A DNA stretch of 64,000 nucleotides from JAPOXR01 sp965221935 (GCA_965221935.1 CBDCSZ010000011.1:22461-86460); one strand, 5' to 3'; shown: positions 25,560 to 35,415, numbered from the stretch's first letter. Notes: a model not told the origin generated them from the sequence alone. Numbers and translations: made by a program.

Positions 25560-26909
25560 ATGAAATCTGAGTTGTTGATGCCCGCATTGTCGCCGACCAT
25601 GGAGACCGGAACGCTCGCAAAGTGGCTGGTGGGTGAAAACGACGCAGTCTCAAGCGGCGATATCATTGCAGAAATTGAGACCGACAAGACGGTTATGGAG
25701 TTTGAGGCGGCCGACGACGGCAAGATCATCGAGTTGCTGGTTCCCGAGGGCGCCGCCGATATCGCCGTCAACTCTCCGATCGCGGTCATGGAGACCGAAG
25801 GCGCAGCGCCGGCCGCATCCGCGGCGCCCGCCGAAACGGCACCGGTCCAGCAGTCAGCGCAGGCTGCGCCGCCGGCGCCGCCAGTTGCCCAGCCGCAGAT
25901 TGCCGATGAGACCGAATCCGCCGGTGAAACCCGCACGATGCAGGTGCGTGAGGCGCTGCGCGATGCGATGGCCGAGGAAATGCGGCGGGATGAATCCGTT
26001 TTCCTGATGGGCGAGGAAGTTGCTGAGTATCAGGGGGCGTATAAGGTTTCCCAGGGGCTGCTCGAACAGTTTGGATCCCGCCGCGTTGTCGACACGCCGA
26101 TCACCGAGCACGGTTTTGCCGGCATGGGAGTCGGCGCCGCCTTTGCCGGACTGCGGCCGATTGTTGAATTCATGACATTCAACTTTTCAATGCAGGCGAT
26201 CGACCATCTGATCAACTCGGCCGCCAAGACGCTTTACATGTCCGGCGGACAAATGAACTGCCCCATCGTGTTTCGCGGACCAAACGGCGCCGCAGCCCGC
26301 GTGGCCGCACAGCACAGCCAGGTCTTTGCGGCCTGGTACTCACACGTGCCGGGACTCAAAGTGATACAGCCCTATGCTGGGGCGGACGCCAAAGGCCTTC
26401 TGAAATCGGCGATTCGCGACCCCAGCCCGGTGATCTTTCTCGAATGCGAGATTCTCTATGGCAGAGAGTTTCCGGTGCCGGTCAGCGAAAACTTCACGGT
26501 GCCGATCGGTCGAGCGAAAGTCTGCAGACAGGGAAACGATGTCACGCTGGTTTCCTTTGGCATCGGCATGTCCCACACGCTGGAGGCGGCGAAGATGCTC
26601 GCCGATGCCGGCATCGATGCCGAGGTGATCGATCTTCGCACGCTGCGGCCGATGGACACCGATTCTGTGATTGCATCGGTCAAAAAGACCAACCGCTGCG
26701 TCACCGTCGAAGAAGGATGGCCGGTGTGTTCAATCGGCAGCTATGTCAGTTCAGTCTTGATGCAAGAGGCCTTCGACTGGCTTGATGCGCCGGTGATCAA
26801 CTGCACCGGCAAGGATGTTCCGATGCCGTACGCCGCGAATCTGGAAAGGCTGGCGCTCATCACGCCGGGCGAAATCGTGGAGGCGGTGCGCGCGGTGACC
26901 TACCGCTAG
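25560..26909 (+). CDS. pdhB: Pyruvate dehydrogenase E1 component, beta subunit with N-terminal lipoyl domain
   Basis: A 449-residue protein. Residues 1-80 are a lipoyl domain with the lipoyl Lys in EIETDKTVMEFEA. An Ala/Pro-rich linker covers about 80-120, and the E1-beta domain follows (EHGFAGMGVGAAFAGLRPIVEFM, split by ordinary spacing; VIDLRTLRPMDTD). A lipoyl domain on E1-beta is a known alphaproteobacterial feature. It lies 9 bases before pdhC. Confidence 0.93.
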   Translation: MKSELLMPALSPTMETGTLAKWLVGENDAVSSGDIIAEIETDKTVMEFEAADDGKIIELLVPEGAADIAVNSPIAVMETEGAAPAASAAPAETAPVQQSAQAAPPAPPVAQPQIADETESAGETRTMQVREALRDAMAEEMRRDESVFLMGEEVAEYQGAYKVSQGLLEQFGSRRVVDTPITEHGFAGMGVGAAFAGLRPIVEFMTFNFSMQAIDHLINSAAKTLYMSGGQMNCPIVFRGPNGAAARVAAQHSQVFAAWYSHVPGLKVIQPYAGADAKGLLKSAIRDPSPVIFLECEILYGREFPVPVSENFTVPIGRAKVCRQGNDVTLVSFGIGMSHTLEAAKMLADAGIDAEVIDLRTLRPMDTDSVIASVKKTNRCVTVEEGWPVCSIGSYVSSVLMQEAFDWLDAPVINCTGKDVPMPYAANLERLALITPGEIVEAVRAVTYR

Positions 26910-26918
26910 GACGGCAGG

Positions 26919-28202
26919 ATGGCCACGACAATCCTGATGCCGGCGCTTTCGCCCACGATGGAGGCAGGAACCCTGGCCCGCTGGCATGTCAAGGAAGGGG
27001 ACACCGTCGAGCCCGGAGACATGATGGCGGACATCGAGACCGACAAGGCCGTGATGGAATTTGAAGCTGTCGATCCCGGTGTGATTGGGAAACTTCTTGT
27101 GCCGGAAGGCGCCGCTGAGGTGAAAGTCAGCGATCCGATTGCTGTTTTGCTGGACGAAGGCGAAACCTTGCCGGAAAATCTGGACGCAGTCGCGGCGCCG
27201 GCGCCCGCTGCCGCGGAATCTCCTCCCGAAAGGGATGCGGACACGGCTCCGCCCGCCCGCCGCTCCGCCCCTCCCAAAGCCGCCCGGACCGGCGCCGATG
27301 CGCTGGGCAGAATGTTCGTCTCGCCATTGGCCCGCCGCATGGCGTCTGAACACAATCTTGATCTGAAGACGATCGCAGGCTCGGGTCCGAACGGGCGGGT
27401 TGTCAAGATGGACATCGAAAGGGCGCTCGCTCAGCCTTCCGCCGCGCCGCGCCGGGCTGTGCCGCCGCCTGCGGCTGACCAAGAGGACGTCGCGGCCCTT
27501 TATGCCGGACGGGAATTCGAGGAGATTCGGCTTGGCGGCATGCGCAGGGTCGTCGCTGCCCGGCTGACCGAAGCGAAACAGACTGTCCCGCATTTTTATT
27601 TGCGCCGCGAATTCTTCGTGGATGAGTTGATAGAGATTCGGAGATGCGCCAACGAGGCGCTGGCGGAACGAAACGAAAAACTCTCCATCAATGACTTTAT
27701 CATTCGGGCCTGCGCCCTCGCTCTGCAGCAGGTTCCGGAGGCAAATTCCGTTTGGGCCGGTGACCGGATCCTGCGGCTGAAGCCTTCTGACGTCGCGGTG
27801 GCGGTGGCGGTTGAAGGCGGGTTGTACGTCCCGGTGCTGCGCGATGCGGAAACCAAGACAGTTCTCGACTTGTCGCGTGAAATGAAACGGCTTGCGGAGC
27901 GCGCCCGGGCACGGAAACTCATGCCCGAGGACTACACCGGCGGAACATTTGCAATTTCCAATCTGGGGATGTTTGGGATTTCCAGCTTCGATGCCGTCAT
28001 CAATCCGCCACACGGATCCATTCTCGCGGTTGGGTCGGCAGTGCGAAAGCCGGTGGAGACGAATGACGGAGCTGTCGCATTTGTGACCGTTGTGGCGGTG
28101 ACATTGTCTTGCGATCACAGGGTTATGGATGGTGTCCTCGGCGCCCGGTTTCTGGATGCGATCGCGAAATTCATTGCCAGACCGATGTCGATGATGATGT
28201 GA
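26919..28202 (+). CDS. pdhC: Pyruvate dehydrogenase E2, dihydrolipoamide acetyltransferase
   Basis: A 427-residue core protein that transfers acetyl groups to CoA. One lipoyl domain (DIETDKAVMEFEA), a Pro/Ala-rich linker, a peripheral-subunit-binding domain (VSPLARRMASEHNLDLKTIA, then GSGPNGRVVKMDIERAL), and a catalytic domain ending with the active-site CDHRVMDGVLGARFL. The E3 gene (lpd) that often follows is not here; about 550 non-coding bases and a broken permease follow instead. Confidence 0.93.
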   Translation: MATTILMPALSPTMEAGTLARWHVKEGDTVEPGDMMADIETDKAVMEFEAVDPGVIGKLLVPEGAAEVKVSDPIAVLLDEGETLPENLDAVAAPAPAAAESPPERDADTAPPARRSAPPKAARTGADALGRMFVSPLARRMASEHNLDLKTIAGSGPNGRVVKMDIERALAQPSAAPRRAVPPPAADQEDVAALYAGREFEEIRLGGMRRVVAARLTEAKQTVPHFYLRREFFVDELIEIRRCANEALAERNEKLSINDFIIRACALALQQVPEANSVWAGDRILRLKPSDVAVAVAVEGGLYVPVLRDAETKTVLDLSREMKRLAERARARKLMPEDYTGGTFAISNLGMFGISSFDAVINPPHGSILAVGSAVRKPVETNDGAVAFVTVVAVTLSCDHRVMDGVLGARFLDAIAKFIARPMSMMM

Positions 28203-28753
28203 GCGCTGGCGGAGACTGCCCGCCGGCACCGCCCGACAGACACCGAAAACTGCGGCCGGCAGACCGAAGCGCGAACTCTATTCACGACCTGAACCCCTTT
28301 GCGGTCGTCGGGAGATATTTTCAGTGCACAAACATGGCGGCAGGACAGCCGGCCCCAAGCGTCCTGCCAATCCAATTCCGCTTGAGTGTTCCATCTCGGC
28401 GCTTCGCTTCCGAATGGCGCAAAACCCGGCCATTGTTGGATTTTGAAATGCGAGACCCGCCCAACTGGGCTGAAATCAAGACATTCCCGGCAGCATTCCC
28501 TGCAATGCAACCAGGAATTGCCCGTGCCGGGCGAAACTTCAGCCCGGAGCTCTGGACAGTGCCGCTCACTTGTCTTGCCGACTTGAAGTAATACTATGAC
28601 GGCGACAAGAGAATGCCTTGCACACCATGCGGCAACAGGTGCGGCATGAGGGTCGGTGACGAACGCCGCGAGCGGTCTACACGCATTTTCGGAGCGGTTT
28701 GAACGCCTTGGGCGATTGACGTGCCGTTGCGTGAGCGAAAGGCGACCATTTAG
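28203..28753. other. Non-coding stretch after pdhC
   Basis: About 550 bases without a supported gene. An open frame on the minus strand (to 28867) has repeated CREC motifs but no family I recognise, and it runs into the permease on the other strand. I see no lpd remnant. The end next to 28754 should carry the promoter of the permease remnant. Confidence 0.4.
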
Positions 28754-29309
28754 ATGCTGCAGTTCTCCACAGCTGATATTCTTTGGCACTTTTTTGGCGG
28801 CTACCCGCTGGACTCTGGTCCTGTCGCCGGTCGCATTTGTGGGCGGCGGCATTGTCGGTTTTCTCATAACAATGTTCCGGGTGGCTCCGGTTCCGCTGTT
28901 CCGGAGCCTCGCAGTCGCCTACATCTATTTTTTCCAAGGAACGCCGCTGCTGATGCAGTTGTTCCTGGCATTCTTCGGCGTCGCGCTGTTTGGGTGGGGG
29001 GTATCGGCGTTCGCTGCCGCCTCGATTGCGCTGATTGCGTTTGCAGCAGCTTTCCTGGCCGAGATCTGGCGTGGAGCGTTTCAGTCGGTCCCAAATCCGC
29101 AGTGGGAAGCTGCGGATGCTTTGGGGCTCAACTGTATTGAACAGGTTCGATACGTCATTCTGCCGCAGGCCGTAAAAATCTCCATTCCGCCGACGGTCGG
29201 TTTTTCGGTTCAGGTGATCAAGGCTACGTCACTGGCTTCAATCATTGGATTCAATGAACTTGTGCAAACAGCAAAAGCCCTCGACAACATCTTGTTTCAG
29301 CCAACGCGG
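28754..29309 (+). pseudogene. Amino-acid ABC transporter permease, frameshifted and truncated
   Basis: A His/Glu/Gln-type inner-membrane permease. It starts MLQFSTADILWHF and then loses frame in a run of six T at 28790-28795; the next frame continues LAATRWTLVLSPVAFVGGG. The transport-family signature region is EAADALGLNCIEQVRYVILP. The protein breaks off after KALDNILFQP at about 29309, where unrelated sequence with an IS1595 remnant begins; the last membrane helix is missing. So it is damaged at both ends. No partner ATPase or binding protein of this type is nearby. Confidence 0.8.
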
Positions 29310-29339
29310 GATAGGCCCGGAAGTTGGTGACAGGCCACT

Positions 29340-29631
29340 TTCAGGCGGCGGCTTGAATCTGCCTGGAATCCCGGCTTTGAAAATTGCATGACCGTTCCGG
29401 TCTTGACACTGAAACGCGGCCCGCCCATCGCATTCCCGGCAGCAGTGCGTCATTGATTTGTGGGTTATGCAGCACCGGGCATAGTCGGTGCCGCAGCCGG
29501 GGCAGCGCGGGCCGTCCGGCCATACGATCTTCTCAATCCATCCGGGCCGATTCATCATCGGGAAACACCCGGAACTGCTCCTTGAGGCTGATGCCTTCGC
29601 GCTTGTGCTTTCCAAGGACTTTGAGTGTCAT
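29340..29631 (-). pseudogene. IS1595-family transposase N-terminal remnant
   Basis: Only the front of the transposase is left. It opens MTLKVLGKHKREGISLKEQF and FRVFPDDESA, then needs one frameshift at about 29540 to reach WPDGPRCPGCGTDYARC and HKSMTHCCREC, the zinc-ribbon of IS1595 transposases. The DDE catalytic domain is missing. Its inner edge touches the truncated ABC permease, so this element or a deletion at it probably removed the permease end. Confidence 0.65.
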
Positions 29632-29757
29632 TTCATTCCCCTGTTATGAAGTTATGTTTTTGGCGCTTTGGTATAAAAATCAACGCCTAAAAAGCAGATT
29701 CTTGGCACTTTCGCGTATCATCCCCTCTCAATAGGTGAGGCGCAGGAATGTCTGGAA

Positions 29758-30570
29758 TCAGGAGACCGATGGATGAAAATACTGATCCATCGTGGCGGAA
29801 GGCTGTTCGCAGCCCGCCTCGCCGATAATGCGCGCTGGAACGCCGGCCACTGTCTTGCAGGGCGGCACCTCCCGCAGGACGACTGACCCGGCGGCAATGC
29901 GCGAGCAACGACCGACATTTATATTGCCCAGCACGATGGCCCCGGCCCCGAGCAGAACGCCTTCGGCAACTTTCGGATGGCGGTCGCCGCCCGCTTTGCC
30001 GGTGCCACCGAGCGTTACCGAATGCAGCATGGAAACATTGTCGCCGACCGTGGAGGTTTCCCCGATCACAATCGCGTGCGCATGATCGATCAGTATCCCT
30101 TGGCCAATAACGGCGCAGGGGTGAATATCGACACCGAACACTTCCGAGATCCGCATTTGGATGTGGTAGGCAATTTCCTTTCGGCCCTGTTTCCACAGGA
30201 AGTGACCAACGCGATAGCACTGCATCGCCTGAAATCCCTTAAAATACAGGATCGGCTGGATAAATGTGTGGCAGGCCGGATCCCGGTCGAACACGGCAAT
30301 GACGTCCGCCCGCGCCGCCTGCCCGATCGACGGATCCGCCGCATGCGCGTCTGCGGCGATCTCCCGCAGTCTGTCAAAGCTCATGTCGGTTGATTCAAGC
30401 TTGTCAGCAAATCGGTATGCAAGCGCCGATTCAAACATGTCGTGCTGCATAATCACCTTGTCGATCACCGCATGCAATGTCGACTCGCGGGCCACAATGT
30501 CAACGGCCTCGCTGCGGATCCGTTCCCAGACCAGGTCCATGTTTGCTGTCCGCGGTGTTTCGAAGGCCAT
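29758..30570 (-). CDS. cysE: Serine O-acetyltransferase
   Basis: A 270-residue enzyme that acetylates serine with acetyl-CoA, the first step of cysteine synthesis. The N-terminal helical domain (residues 1-150) is followed by a left-handed beta-helix of hexapeptide repeats: GVDIHPCAVIGQGILIDHAH, then VIGETSTVGDNVSMLHSVTL and GKAGGDRHPKVAEGVLLGAG. The catalytic His and Asp of the family are in IDHAH and in the helical domain. Its C-terminus, ending MDQYFHPSVS, lacks the Ile that often caps the cysteine-synthase-binding tail. Confidence 0.93.
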   Translation of the reverse strand: MAFETPRTANMDLVWERIRSEAVDIVARESTLHAVIDKVIMQHDMFESALAYRFADKLESTDMSFDRLREIAADAHAADPSIGQAARADVIAVFDRDPACHTFIQPILYFKGFQAMQCYRVGHFLWKQGRKEIAYHIQMRISEVFGVDIHPCAVIGQGILIDHAHAIVIGETSTVGDNVSMLHSVTLGGTGKAGGDRHPKVAEGVLLGAGAIVLGNINVGRCSRIAAGSVVLREVPPCKTVAGVPARIIGEAGCEQPSATMDQYFHPSVS

Positions 30571-30672
30571 TCGTCCCTGCCTACAGCTGCGCTGTCCACA
30601 ACATCATAAGATCTTTCCCGGAAATTCCAACCGCTCACCGATCGCGCGCCAAGCCGGCTCTCCTGTCAGCTG

Positions 30673-31851
30673 TCACTGTTCAGCAGAGTTGCCCGCTTCG
30701 ATCTTCCGCCAAATTCGCACGTTTTTTCTGTGCTCCTCGTAAGTCTCGGCGAATGAGTGACCGCCCGACCCGTCAGCGACAAAATACAGATAGTCTGAAT
30801 CGTCCGGGTTCAGCGCCGCGCGGATGGACTGCCGGCCTGGATTGGCGATCGGCGTCGGCGGCAGCCCCCCGTGGACATATGTGTTGTATGGTGTGTCTCG
30901 TTTGAGTTCACTTTGCCTGAGCCCGCGGCCGAGCGGCGCCTCGCCGCTGGTGACGCCGTAGACAACGGACGGATCAGTCTGCAGGGGCATGCCAAGGCGC
31001 AGCCGATTGACGAACACCGCGGCGACCAAACCGCGTTCTTCCGCGAGCGCTGTTTCTTTCTCAACGATCGATGCCAGAATCAGCGCCTCTTCCGGACTGT
31101 CAACCGGCAGACCGTCCGCCTTTTGCCGCCATTCTTCCGCAAGGATGTCTTGCTGCGCTTCCTGCATGCGCTCCAGCAAGTCGCTTCGGTCCATTCCGTT
31201 TTGAACAGAATAGGTGTCCGGCGCCAGCGAACCTTCGGTCGGAACAGGGCCTGGTTCTCCTGACAGGAAGCCCGCGGTTTTCAGGCTTTGAACAATCTGC
31301 CATGAGGTCAGACCCTCGGGAACAGCCACCCGGTAGCTGACCGACCGCCGGGAACCGTTCAGCTCGTGGAAGATCTGCGGGATCTCATCTCCCGCGGCGT
31401 ATGATGCCGCCTTGGTGAAGGACTCGGAGCCGGCCTTCCTTTCACCGAACCATACGGTTCCGCCGTCAGACCCGGCGCGCAGCTGCACGCGGAACCGGTC
31501 ACTGGCGCCAGTGGGATTTGTGATGATGTCCAGGATGTCGTCCATGGACGCGCCGGCGTGGATTTCAAATGTTCCGAAGCGAATGGTTTTGTCCCGTTCC
31601 GTGTGCCGGGCGCCTTCCCTGAAAATGAACTCAGCTGGAACAATTCCCGATTCGCCGACAATGCCCTGGTCAACGAGGGACCGCGCGACGCTGGCCGAGC
31701 CGGCTCCTTTCGGGACGTCGAAAAAGACCGTTTCCTGGAGCGGTCCCGGCTCAAAAAACTGCCGTTTGGCGGCTTCAATCGCCGTGTAGACAGCGCCGGC
31801 GGAAATCACCGCCAAGCCAGCGGCGCAGAGTGCCGCGGCGCCCCACCTCAT
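30673..31851 (-). CDS. mltG: Endolytic murein transglycosylase MltG
   Basis: A 392-residue membrane-anchored enzyme that cuts nascent glycan strands and sets their length. One membrane span lies at residues 5-25 (AALCAAGLAVISAGAVYTA). The YceG domain contains the catalytic Glu in ILASIVEKETALAEERG and the substrate segment VNRLRLGMPLQTDPSVVYG. The start overlaps the fabF stop by 4 bases (ATGA), so the two are translationally coupled. The fabF-mltG order is widely conserved. Confidence 0.92.
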   Translation of the reverse strand: MRWGAAALCAAGLAVISAGAVYTAIEAAKRQFFEPGPLQETVFFDVPKGAGSASVARSLVDQGIVGESGIVPAEFIFREGARHTERDKTIRFGTFEIHAGASMDDILDIITNPTGASDRFRVQLRAGSDGGTVWFGERKAGSESFTKAASYAAGDEIPQIFHELNGSRRSVSYRVAVPEGLTSWQIVQSLKTAGFLSGEPGPVPTEGSLAPDTYSVQNGMDRSDLLERMQEAQQDILAEEWRQKADGLPVDSPEEALILASIVEKETALAEERGLVAAVFVNRLRLGMPLQTDPSVVYGVTSGEAPLGRGLRQSELKRDTPYNTYVHGGLPPTPIANPGRQSIRAALNPDDSDYLYFVADGSGGHSFAETYEEHRKNVRIWRKIEAGNSAEQ

Positions 31852-33113
31852 GTCAGGTCTCTGGCAAACACGACCGACGCGTTCGATCCGCCAAATCCAA
31901 AGGAATTGGACATTGCGTAGCTGACATCCCTGGGTATCGCCAAATTCGGCGCAAGGTCAAACGAGGAATCGATCGCCGGATTGTCCAGATTTATCGTCGG
32001 CGGCACAACCTGATCCCGCAACGCGAGTATGCAGAATATCGCCTCTATGGCGCCTGCCGCCCCCAGCAGATGGCCGGTGGCGGACTTTGTGGACGAAATC
32101 GTGACCTTGGGCGCATGGGCTCCGAGCAGACGTCCCAATGCGGCGATTTCAATTGGATCGGCCATCGTCGAGGTGCCGTGCGCGTTCACGTACGAAACCT
32201 GGTCCGGGTTGATTTTTGCGCGCTTCAGCGCCGCCTGCATGGCGCGAAATCCGCCACTGCCGTCCGCTGCCGGGGCAGTGATGTGAGAGGCGTCTCCGGA
32301 CAGGCCGTAGCCGACGACTTCGGCGTAAATGTTCGCGCCGCGCGCCAGCGCGTGCTGACGCTCCTCCAGCACGACAACCCCGGCGCCCTCGCCCATGACA
32401 AAACCATCCCTGTCGCGATCGAACGGACGGCTGGCCCGCTGCGGCTCGTCGCGCCAATTTGTCGACAGCGCCTTGCAGGCGTTGAATCCGGCAACTCCAA
32501 GCTCAGATATTGGACTCTCGGCGCCGCCGGCAACCATGACATCGGCATCGTCAAGCGCAATCAAACGCGCGGCGTCGCCGATCACGTGCGCACCCGTCGC
32601 GCAGGCCGTCACAGCAGCGTGGTTGGGTCCCTTGAATGAATGGCGGATTGACACCTGACCGGCAGCCAGATTGATCAGGCTGCTCGGTATGAAGAAAGGT
32701 GAAATCCGGCGCGGCCCGCGTTCGCGCAGGATACCGGTCGTATTGGCGATTGTTGTCAGCCCGCCGATCCCGGAACCGATCATAACTCCGGTTCGGTGCT
32801 GTTCTTCCTCGCCGACGGGCCGCCATTCCGCGTCACTTACGGCCTGGTCAGCGGCTGCGATCGCATACAGGATAAAGTCGTCAACCTTGCGGCGTTCTCT
32901 CAGGGGCAGCCATTCGTCGGGATTAAACTCGCCCGGATCTTCCCCAAGCGGAATTTCGCAGGCATAGTCTGTCGCCAGGTGTGAGGCATCAAACCGGGAA
33001 ATTGTTGCTGCCCCGGAGTGTCCTGCGAGAAGCCTTTCCCATGTCGACTCCACACCGCATGCCAGCGGCGTGATCATGCCAAGGCCGGTTACGACAACGC
33101 GCCGCATTCTCAA
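31848..33113 (-). CDS. fabF: 3-oxoacyl-ACP synthase II
   Basis: A 421-residue condensing enzyme that elongates acyl-ACP with malonyl-ACP. The catalytic triad is visible: Cys in AAVTACATGAHVIGDA, His in YVNAHGTSTMADPIE and His in STKSATGHLLGAAGAIEA. It opens RRVVVTGLGMITPLACGVES. It lies in the cluster mltG-fabF-(HisA-like)-acpP-fabG-fabD, all on the minus strand, transcribed from fabD towards mltG. Confidence 0.95.
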   Translation of the reverse strand: MRMRRVVVTGLGMITPLACGVESTWERLLAGHSGAATISRFDASHLATDYACEIPLGEDPGEFNPDEWLPLRERRKVDDFILYAIAAADQAVSDAEWRPVGEEEQHRTGVMIGSGIGGLTTIANTTGILRERGPRRISPFFIPSSLINLAAGQVSIRHSFKGPNHAAVTACATGAHVIGDAARLIALDDADVMVAGGAESPISELGVAGFNACKALSTNWRDEPQRASRPFDRDRDGFVMGEGAGVVVLEERQHALARGANIYAEVVGYGLSGDASHITAPAADGSGGFRAMQAALKRAKINPDQVSYVNAHGTSTMADPIEIAALGRLLGAHAPKVTISSTKSATGHLLGAAGAIEAIFCILALRDQVVPPTINLDNPAIDSSFDLAPNLAIPRDVSYAMSNSFGFGGSNASVVFARDLT

Positions 33114-33204
33114 CCCTCCTGAAAGATCAGTGACTTGTCAATCTGCAGTGCGCTGTGATTGGGTTTACAAACTGGCCGGCACACCAAAAGACAAACGGTT
33201 TTCA

Positions 33205-33945
33205 TCAAGTCTCCACGTCATAGGGCATGTCCGGACGGGCGACCTGCAGCACCTCTTCCAGTTCCAGGGTCCGATTGTATAAAGCGGTCCCGACAAGTGT
33301 GCCCACAACATTCGGAATTTGTTTGAGGCGCCGGATATCGTCCAAAGCTCTGACCATGCCGCTGGCGATAAAGGGCGTCCGCGAAAGCTCGGAAAGGCTC
33401 TGCAAAATGTCCAGGCTGCTTGCTTCGAACTCAATATTGGCGTCAATGTCCGTCACCATGATTGCAGAGAGCGGATCGGATGAAAACGCGCCAATCAGCG
33501 CTTCCGGCGTGATCGCGCTCGGTTCATTCCAGCCATGGATCATGACGTTTCCCTGCCAGACATCCACCGCGACGACAATCTGATCGGGATGCAGCTTGGC
33601 TGCCGATTTGACAATGTCCGGCCGCAGCACGGCCAGCGTTCCCACGACAATGCGGCCGGCGCCCAGTTCAATCCATTCATTCACCCGGTCAAGCGAACGA
33701 AACCCGCCCGCGAGCTGAACAGGTATTCCGGCATGTCGAATGATCTCGACCGTCAGATCGGCGTTGACATCTTTTCCCATGACGGCGTCAATATCAGTGA
33801 GATGCATCCATGAGGCACCGGCGGCCGCAAATTCCCTCGCCTTTTCAACCGCATCGACATGCCAGACCAATGGCTCGTCGGTCCGGCCGCGGTTGAGGCT
33901 GACGCATCGACCGTTTTGAATTTCCATACTCGGAAAGATTTCCAT
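33205..33945 (-). CDS. HisA-like TIM-barrel protein of unknown role
   Basis: A 246-residue (beta/alpha)8 protein similar to the histidine isomerase HisA. Both phosphate-binding loops look present (PVQLAGGFRSLDRVNEWIEL; PFIASGMVRALDDIRRL). The second catalytic acid is kept (Asp128 in IVVAVDVWQG), but the first, normally Asp in the opening strand, is Glu8 in MEIFPSMEIQNGRCVSLNRG. I chose ATG 33945, with GGAG upstream. It sits between acpP and fabF, away from any his gene. It may be a paralogue with another sugar-phosphate substrate, or the genome's only HisA. Confidence 0.65.
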   Translation of the reverse strand: MEIFPSMEIQNGRCVSLNRGRTDEPLVWHVDAVEKAREFAAAGASWMHLTDIDAVMGKDVNADLTVEIIRHAGIPVQLAGGFRSLDRVNEWIELGAGRIVVGTLAVLRPDIVKSAAKLHPDQIVVAVDVWQGNVMIHGWNEPSAITPEALIGAFSSDPLSAIMVTDIDANIEFEASSLDILQSLSELSRTPFIASGMVRALDDIRRLKQIPNVVGTLVGTALYNRTLELEEVLQVARPDMPYDVET

Positions 33946-34205
33946 GGCTCTATCTCCAGACATTGCCGCAACGCATGAACCCGGCAAGACCTGCTTTCAG
34001 AATGAAGGCACATCCGGCGGCGCAAATGCCGGCCGGTTAGGAATAGCTCAGCTGCTCTCCGATGCGCCCACAGCTGCGTCCCGCAATCTCAGAATCCCAG
34101 CCGTCGGCACGTTTTGTACAAACCGCAGTCGCTTCGGTATCGGCGGGCGATGTGCGGTCTGGCCGGGCGTCCGTGAAAATCGTCAACCGGCGTGACGGCG
34201 CGGGG

Positions 34206-34439
34206 TCAGACAGCGTCCTTGATAAAATTGACCGCATCGCCAAACGTGTTGATCGCCTCGGCGTCTTCATCTCTGATCTCTATTCCGAATTCTTCTTCAA
34301 ACGCCATCACCAGCTCGACAGTATCCAAACTGTCGGCGCCAAGGTCACCGATAAAAGATGCGCCATCGACAACTTTTTCGTCCTCCACGCCCAAGTGGTC
34401 GACAACTATTTTCTTCACACGTTCCGCAATGTCGCTCAT
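34206..34439 (-). CDS. acpP: Acyl carrier protein
   Basis: A 77-residue acidic carrier. The phosphopantetheine attachment Ser is in FIGDLGADSLDTVELVMAFE. I chose ATG 34439 (MSDIAERVKKIVVDHLGV), the usual start of ACP; the open frame continues upstream to 34481 without family resemblance. The 234 bases between it and the fabG stop can hold its own promoter, as is usual for this highly expressed gene. Confidence 0.97.
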   Translation of the reverse strand: MSDIAERVKKIVVDHLGVEDEKVVDGASFIGDLGADSLDTVELVMAFEEEFGIEIRDEDAEAINTFGDAVNFIKDAV

Positions 34440-34673
34440 TTCAATTCCCTTTAGCTGCTCGGATTGCTCCGCATTGCTCAACCGCGCAGTGCCTTTCCCT
34501 GCGCAATTCTTCCTTCATCTCTGGCGGTCGTTCACCTGCGTGAGCGGATGGCTGCGAGGCGAACATGGTTCTCCACGCTGACTCTCTTCCTGCCGCTGCG
34601 TGCGGCGTATATCATGGGCACAAGAAATCCCGCAAACGGAAATTTCCGCGCCCGCCGGACCGGCCTCGCCGGG

Positions 34674-35411
34674 TCAAATCATTGCCAAGCCGCCATTGAT
34701 GTGCAGCGTCGCCCCCGTCACATAACTCGCCTCTTCCGACGCCAGGAACGCAACCGCCGCCGCAACTTCGTCACCCCTCCCGATGCGGCCCAAGGGAATC
34801 TGCGACGTCACCGCCGACCGTCTTTGTTCCGGCAGCGCATCTGTCATTGCAGTCTCAATCATTCCCGGGGCCACCGCATTCACCGTGATGCTGCGGCTGG
34901 CTACCTCAACAGCAAGCGATTTCGTCATGGCGGTCAGCCCCGCCTTCGACGCCGCGTAGTTGGTCTGGCCGGGATTTCCGGTCGCCGCGATGACCGATGT
35001 GATGTTGATGATGCGTCCCCACTTTGCCTTCATCATACCGCGCAGCACTCCCCGGCTCAGCATCATGGCGGCGGTGAGATTGACCGCCAATACATTTTCC
35101 CAGTCTTTTTCCGGCAGGCGCAGCAGCAGATTGTCCCGCGTCAGGCCGGCACAGTTCACCAAAATCCTCGTGTCGCCGACAGCGTCCGCCGCAGCTTTGG
35201 GCAGACCCGCAACCGATGCTTTGTCTGCAAGATCGCATTCCAACGGCGCAAATCGCTCGCCCAGCGCATCCCGCAGCGCAGCGAGCCTTCCCGTGTTTCG
35301 CCCGCATCCCGCAACTGTCGCGCCCTGGCCATGCAAAGCCCTCACGATGGCTTCTCCAATACCGCCTGTGGCACCGGTCACGAGCGCGGTTTTTCCTGTC
35401 AGATCAAACAT
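34674..35411 (-). CDS. fabG: 3-oxoacyl-ACP reductase
   Basis: A 245-residue short-chain dehydrogenase that reduces 3-oxoacyl-ACP with NADPH. The cofactor loop is TGATGGIGEA, the catalytic Ser is in IINITSVIAATGNPGQ and the Tyr-Lys pair in TNYAASKAGLTAMTK. It ends in YVTGATLHINGGLAMI, the FabG type of C-terminus. ATG 35411 lies 4 bases after the fabD stop at 35416, so they are one transcript. Confidence 0.96.
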   Translation of the reverse strand: MFDLTGKTALVTGATGGIGEAIVRALHGQGATVAGCGRNTGRLAALRDALGERFAPLECDLADKASVAGLPKAAADAVGDTRILVNCAGLTRDNLLLRLPEKDWENVLAVNLTAAMMLSRGVLRGMMKAKWGRIINITSVIAATGNPGQTNYAASKAGLTAMTKSLAVEVASRSITVNAVAPGMIETAMTDALPEQRRSAVTSQIPLGRIGRGDEVAAAVAFLASEEASYVTGATLHINGGLAMI

Positions 35412-35415
35412 TTGT

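Noticed and set aside
34020..34200. tRNA-like string TAGCTCAGCTG between acpP and the HisA-like gene
   Set aside because: No acceptor stem or T-arm could be matched around it.
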